A stretch of 64,000 nt of DNA from Prosthecodimorpha hirschii (GTDB lineage: Bacteria; Pseudomonadota; Alphaproteobacteria; Rhizobiales; Ancalomicrobiaceae), in assembly GCF_001305515.1 (NCBI RefSeq), contig NZ_LJYW01000001.1, positions 1,827,202-1,891,201 on the forward strand, given 5' to 3'. This document shows, one piece after another, positions 61,736-64,000 of the stretch; the first letter of the stretch is position 1; each line of letters starts with the position of its first letter. The notes below the pieces were generated by a model, which did no database searches, was not told the origin of the DNA, and was given only the letters and a program-made list of their open reading frames with translations. The translations under genes and the position numbers were made by a program.

Positions 61736-63346
61736 ATGGCCGAGCGCATCCTCATCGTCGACGACGATCCCATCCAGCGGCGCCTGCTGGAGGAGGCCGT
61801 CCGCCGCCTCGGCCATACCTCGCGTAGCGTCGACAACGGCTTGGAGGCTCTGCACATTCTGACCGGACCCGAGGCCGCCGACATCTCCCTGGTCGTGCTC
61901 GATCTGGTCATGCCCGAACTCGACGGCATGTCGGTCCTGACCCGTCTCGGCAAGGCCGGCGTCAGCATCCCGGTCATCGTGCAGACCAGCCAGGGCGGCA
62001 TCGACGTGGTCGTCTCGGCGATGCGGGCCGGCGCGGTCGACTTCGTGGTCAAGCCGGTCGGTCCGGAGCGCCTGCAGGTCTCGATCCAGAATGCGCTGAG
62101 GGTGGCGAGCCTCGAGGACGAGGTCGGCCGCATCCGGCGGGTCGAACAGGGAACCCTCGGCTTCTCCGACCTGGTCACCCGCAGCCCCGCCATGGCGCGC
62201 GTGCTGCGGCTCGGCGAGCGCGCCGCGGCCTCCAACATCCCGATCCTGATCGAGGGCGAATCGGGCGTCGGCAAGGAACTGATCGCCCGCGCCATCCAGG
62301 GCTCGTCCGACCGCCGCTCGAAGCCCTTCGTCACGGTCAATTGCGGCGCCATCCCGGAGAATCTCGTCGAGTCGATCCTGTTCGGCCACGAGAAGGGGTC
62401 CTTCACCGGCGCGCTGGAGCGGCATGCCGGCAAGTTTCAGGAGGCGCACGGCGGCACCCTGTTTCTCGACGAGGTCGGCGAACTGCCGGCCGACGTGCAG
62501 GTCAAGCTGCTGCGCGCGATCCAGGAGGGCGAGGTCGAGCCGGTCGGCGGGCGGCGCACCGTCAAGGTCGACTTCCGCCTGATCTCGGCGACCAACCGCA
62601 GCCTGCTCGACATGACCCGGCAGGGTCGGTTCCGCGAGGATCTGTATTATCGGCTCAACGTCTTCCCGGTCTGGGTGCCGCCCCTGCGCGAACGCAAGGA
62701 GGATATCCCGGATCTGGTCCGGCACTTCGTCGCCCGCTTCGCCGCGGAGGAGAAGAAGCGCCGGCTGGTCGGGGTGACGGCCGAGGCGATCGGCCTGCTG
62801 CAGCGCTACGACTGGCCCGGCAACATCCGGCAGTTGGAGAATGCGGTGTTCCGGGCCGTGGTGCTGGCCGACGACACCAGCCATCTCGGCATCGGCGAAT
62901 TCCCGCAGATTGCCGCCCTGGTCGGCGAGCCGCGGATGCCGCCGATTCTCGGCGCGGCGGCGCCGCTTCGGGACGCCGCCGCCCCGAATCCGCCGTCCGA
63001 AAGCCCCGGTCACGTCATTTTGACTCATGCCCCCGCGCCGCCCGCCGCCCCCGTTCCGACGTCGGCCGGGACGGCCTCGCCGATGTCCGGATGGTCGCCG
63101 GCGCCGGGCGCCTTCTCGAGCGGAACCGGCCCGGCACCCTTCGGTTTTCTGCGCAGTCTCGACCAGAACGGGCATGTCCGCGACCTGGCCGCGATCGAAG
63201 CCGAAATGATCCGGATCGCGATCGAACACTATGGCGGTCGAATGTCAGAAGTCGCGCGGCGGCTGGGCATCGGGCGGTCGACCCTCTATCGCAAGCTCAA
63301 GGAATATGGTTTCGATGACACACCGGATGTCGAAGCGGCCGAGTGA
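61736..63346 (+). CDS. Sigma-54-dependent response regulator (NtrC family)
   Basis: A 536-residue regulator. The receiver domain has IVDDDP and D56 in VVLDLVMP. The AAA+ domain has Walker A GESGVGKE near residue 180, the sigma-54 contact loop GHEKGSFTGA (Ser in place of the usual Ala in GAFTGA), Walker B LFLDEVGEL, and DWPGNIRQLEN. A Pro/Ala-rich linker follows, then a Fis-type HTH (SEVARRLGIGRSTLYRKLKEYG). It starts at ATG 61736. No kinase or sigma-54 gene is adjacent, so its targets are unknown. Confidence 0.95.
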   Translation: MAERILIVDDDPIQRRLLEEAVRRLGHTSRSVDNGLEALHILTGPEAADISLVVLDLVMPELDGMSVLTRLGKAGVSIPVIVQTSQGGIDVVVSAMRAGAVDFVVKPVGPERLQVSIQNALRVASLEDEVGRIRRVEQGTLGFSDLVTRSPAMARVLRLGERAAASNIPILIEGESGVGKELIARAIQGSSDRRSKPFVTVNCGAIPENLVESILFGHEKGSFTGALERHAGKFQEAHGGTLFLDEVGELPADVQVKLLRAIQEGEVEPVGGRRTVKVDFRLISATNRSLLDMTRQGRFREDLYYRLNVFPVWVPPLRERKEDIPDLVRHFVARFAAEEKKRRLVGVTAEAIGLLQRYDWPGNIRQLENAVFRAVVLADDTSHLGIGEFPQIAALVGEPRMPPILGAAAPLRDAAAPNPPSESPGHVILTHAPAPPAAPVPTSAGTASPMSGWSPAPGAFSSGTGPAPFGFLRSLDQNGHVRDLAAIEAEMIRIAIEHYGGRMSEVARRLGIGRSTLYRKLKEYGFDDTPDVEAAE

Positions 63347-63448
63347 AGCCGTGCCCCGGTGCGATGGCTGTTGAAAGGAATCACCGGCTCGGGTTTTTGC
63401 TGATGCCGGGGACATCCAAAAGTTTCGGTCCTCGTTCGGGAGCCAGGC

Positions 63449-64000
63449 ATGATCCGCCGCTCGTGGTCGCATCTCTTCTCCGGTACCGCCCTCCTCCTGC
63501 TGCTCGCCGGGAGCGCGGCTGCGGAACTGACGGGCGTCGCCCCGGGTCAGACACCCGGCCCGGGCGTCGGCGTCGCGCCGGCCAATGATGCGCAGGACAT
63601 CGCCGGCAGCTATCTCGACCGCGGCAATTACGAGGTCGTCGTCGGCAAGCGGGTCGTCAGCGCGAGCGAGGTCGACTGGGCCAACGTCAATCCGAATGCC
63701 GTCTCGGTGCGCCAGCGTCCGGGCGGCGGCAATGCGCTCGGCAACATCAAGTTCATGTTCCCGAACCAGCATTCCGTCTACCTGCACGACACCTCCTCGC
63801 GCGGCCTGTTCTCGCAGACCTACCGGGCGCTGTCGCATGGCTGCGTGCGCGTGCACGAGCCCTTCGCCTTCGCCGACGCGCTCCTCGCCGAGGAGCCGGG
63901 TGGGCTCGACGGCAAGCAGCTCAAGGGCATGATCGGCGGCGGCGAGAAGTATCTCTGGCTGAAGCGCAAGCTCGAGGTGCACCTCGCCTACTTCACGGCC
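63449..64000 (+). CDS. Short L,D-transpeptidase, 3'-truncated by window end
   Basis: At least 184 residues, still open at the window end. A signal peptide (MIRRSWSHLFSGTALLLLLA, cleavage near SAAA) is followed by the second half of a YcbB/LdtD-type YkuD domain: WANVNPNAVSVRQRPG, then NIKFMFPNQHSVYLHDT with the conserved His, and SHGCVRV with the catalytic Cys. Compared with YcbB (about 600 residues) the peptidoglycan-binding domain and the first half of YkuD are missing. L,D-transpeptidases make 3-3 cross-links in the cell wall. Activity of this short form is uncertain. Confidence 0.85.
   Translation, partial: MIRRSWSHLFSGTALLLLLAGSAAAELTGVAPGQTPGPGVGVAPANDAQDIAGSYLDRGNYEVVVGKRVVSASEVDWANVNPNAVSVRQRPGGGNALGNIKFMFPNQHSVYLHDTSSRGLFSQTYRALSHGCVRVHEPFAFADALLAEEPGGLDGKQLKGMIGGGEKYLWLKRKLEVHLAYFTA

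Overview
The window is high-GC DNA from an alphaproteobacterium, most likely of the order Hyphomicrobiales (Rhizobiales). The evidence is the mix of order-typical neighbourhoods: zapA–6S RNA–5-formyl-THF cyclo-ligase, gap–pgk, a split-alpha pntA/pntA2/pntB transhydrogenase behind a 42-residue aa3-oxidase subunit IV, rpmE next to an RcdA (CtrA-degradation) gene, and paired YdcH/DUF465 genes. I found no rRNA, tRNA, CRISPR array, complete insertion sequence or prophage. The genus cannot be named from the sequence alone.

Layout. 0–5.5 kb: Holliday-junction genes ruvC–ruvA and a yebC gene on the minus strand, with a TauE-like permease and a site-2 protease on the plus strand between them. ruvB is not next to ruvA. 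5.5–6.05 kb: a repeat-rich gap with a 152-bp direct duplication. 6–8.7 kb: a minus-strand unit DUF4164–zapA–6S RNA–5-FTCL–metallophosphoesterase. 8.9–17.8 kb: a plus-strand run of gap, pgk, a ThiE-like gene, a Sel1-repeat protein, a SuhB-type phosphatase, an ExbB/MotA-like plus OmpA/MotB-like pair and two GNAT enzymes. 17.9–24 kb: an ABC exporter, rpmE, rcdA with a CtrA-box-like site, an unannotated mini-ORF/terminator locus and propionyl-CoA synthetase. 24–30 kb: a sulfotransferase-like gene overlapping a TauE permease, then a divergent pair made of a leaderless subtilase and a small protein resembling its pro-region, then an acyl-CoA synthetase. 30–35.5 kb: a long non-coding stretch, the two YdcH genes, purE–purK, rpsU and a TPR lipoprotein.

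35.6–42.3 kb is the most striking part. A DUF4403 protein, a soluble cytochrome c, a fused single-heme cytochrome/outer-membrane beta-barrel resembling Cyc2, and a cytochrome b561 lie on one strand. They are divergent from an OmpR/EnvZ-type two-component system. Together they could form a regulated path moving electrons across the envelope. 42.5–50.6 kb: three unassigned proteins, an alpha/beta hydrolase, the pnt operon, and a type III-type chaperone followed by a possible client. 50.7–64 kb: an MFS exporter, a large autotransporter, an AarF-type kinase, an AbrB-antitoxin/Doc-toxin pair, a DUF3445 heme protein, an M3 oligoendopeptidase, a sigma-54 response regulator and an unusually short L,D-transpeptidase cut by the window end.

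Most of the window is ordinary chromosomal housekeeping. The accessory or poorly described parts are 21.2–21.7, 26.1–28.3, 37.4–44.3, 48.8–50.6 and 57.3–58.1 kb. All family assignments come from reading translated motifs; no database search was run.
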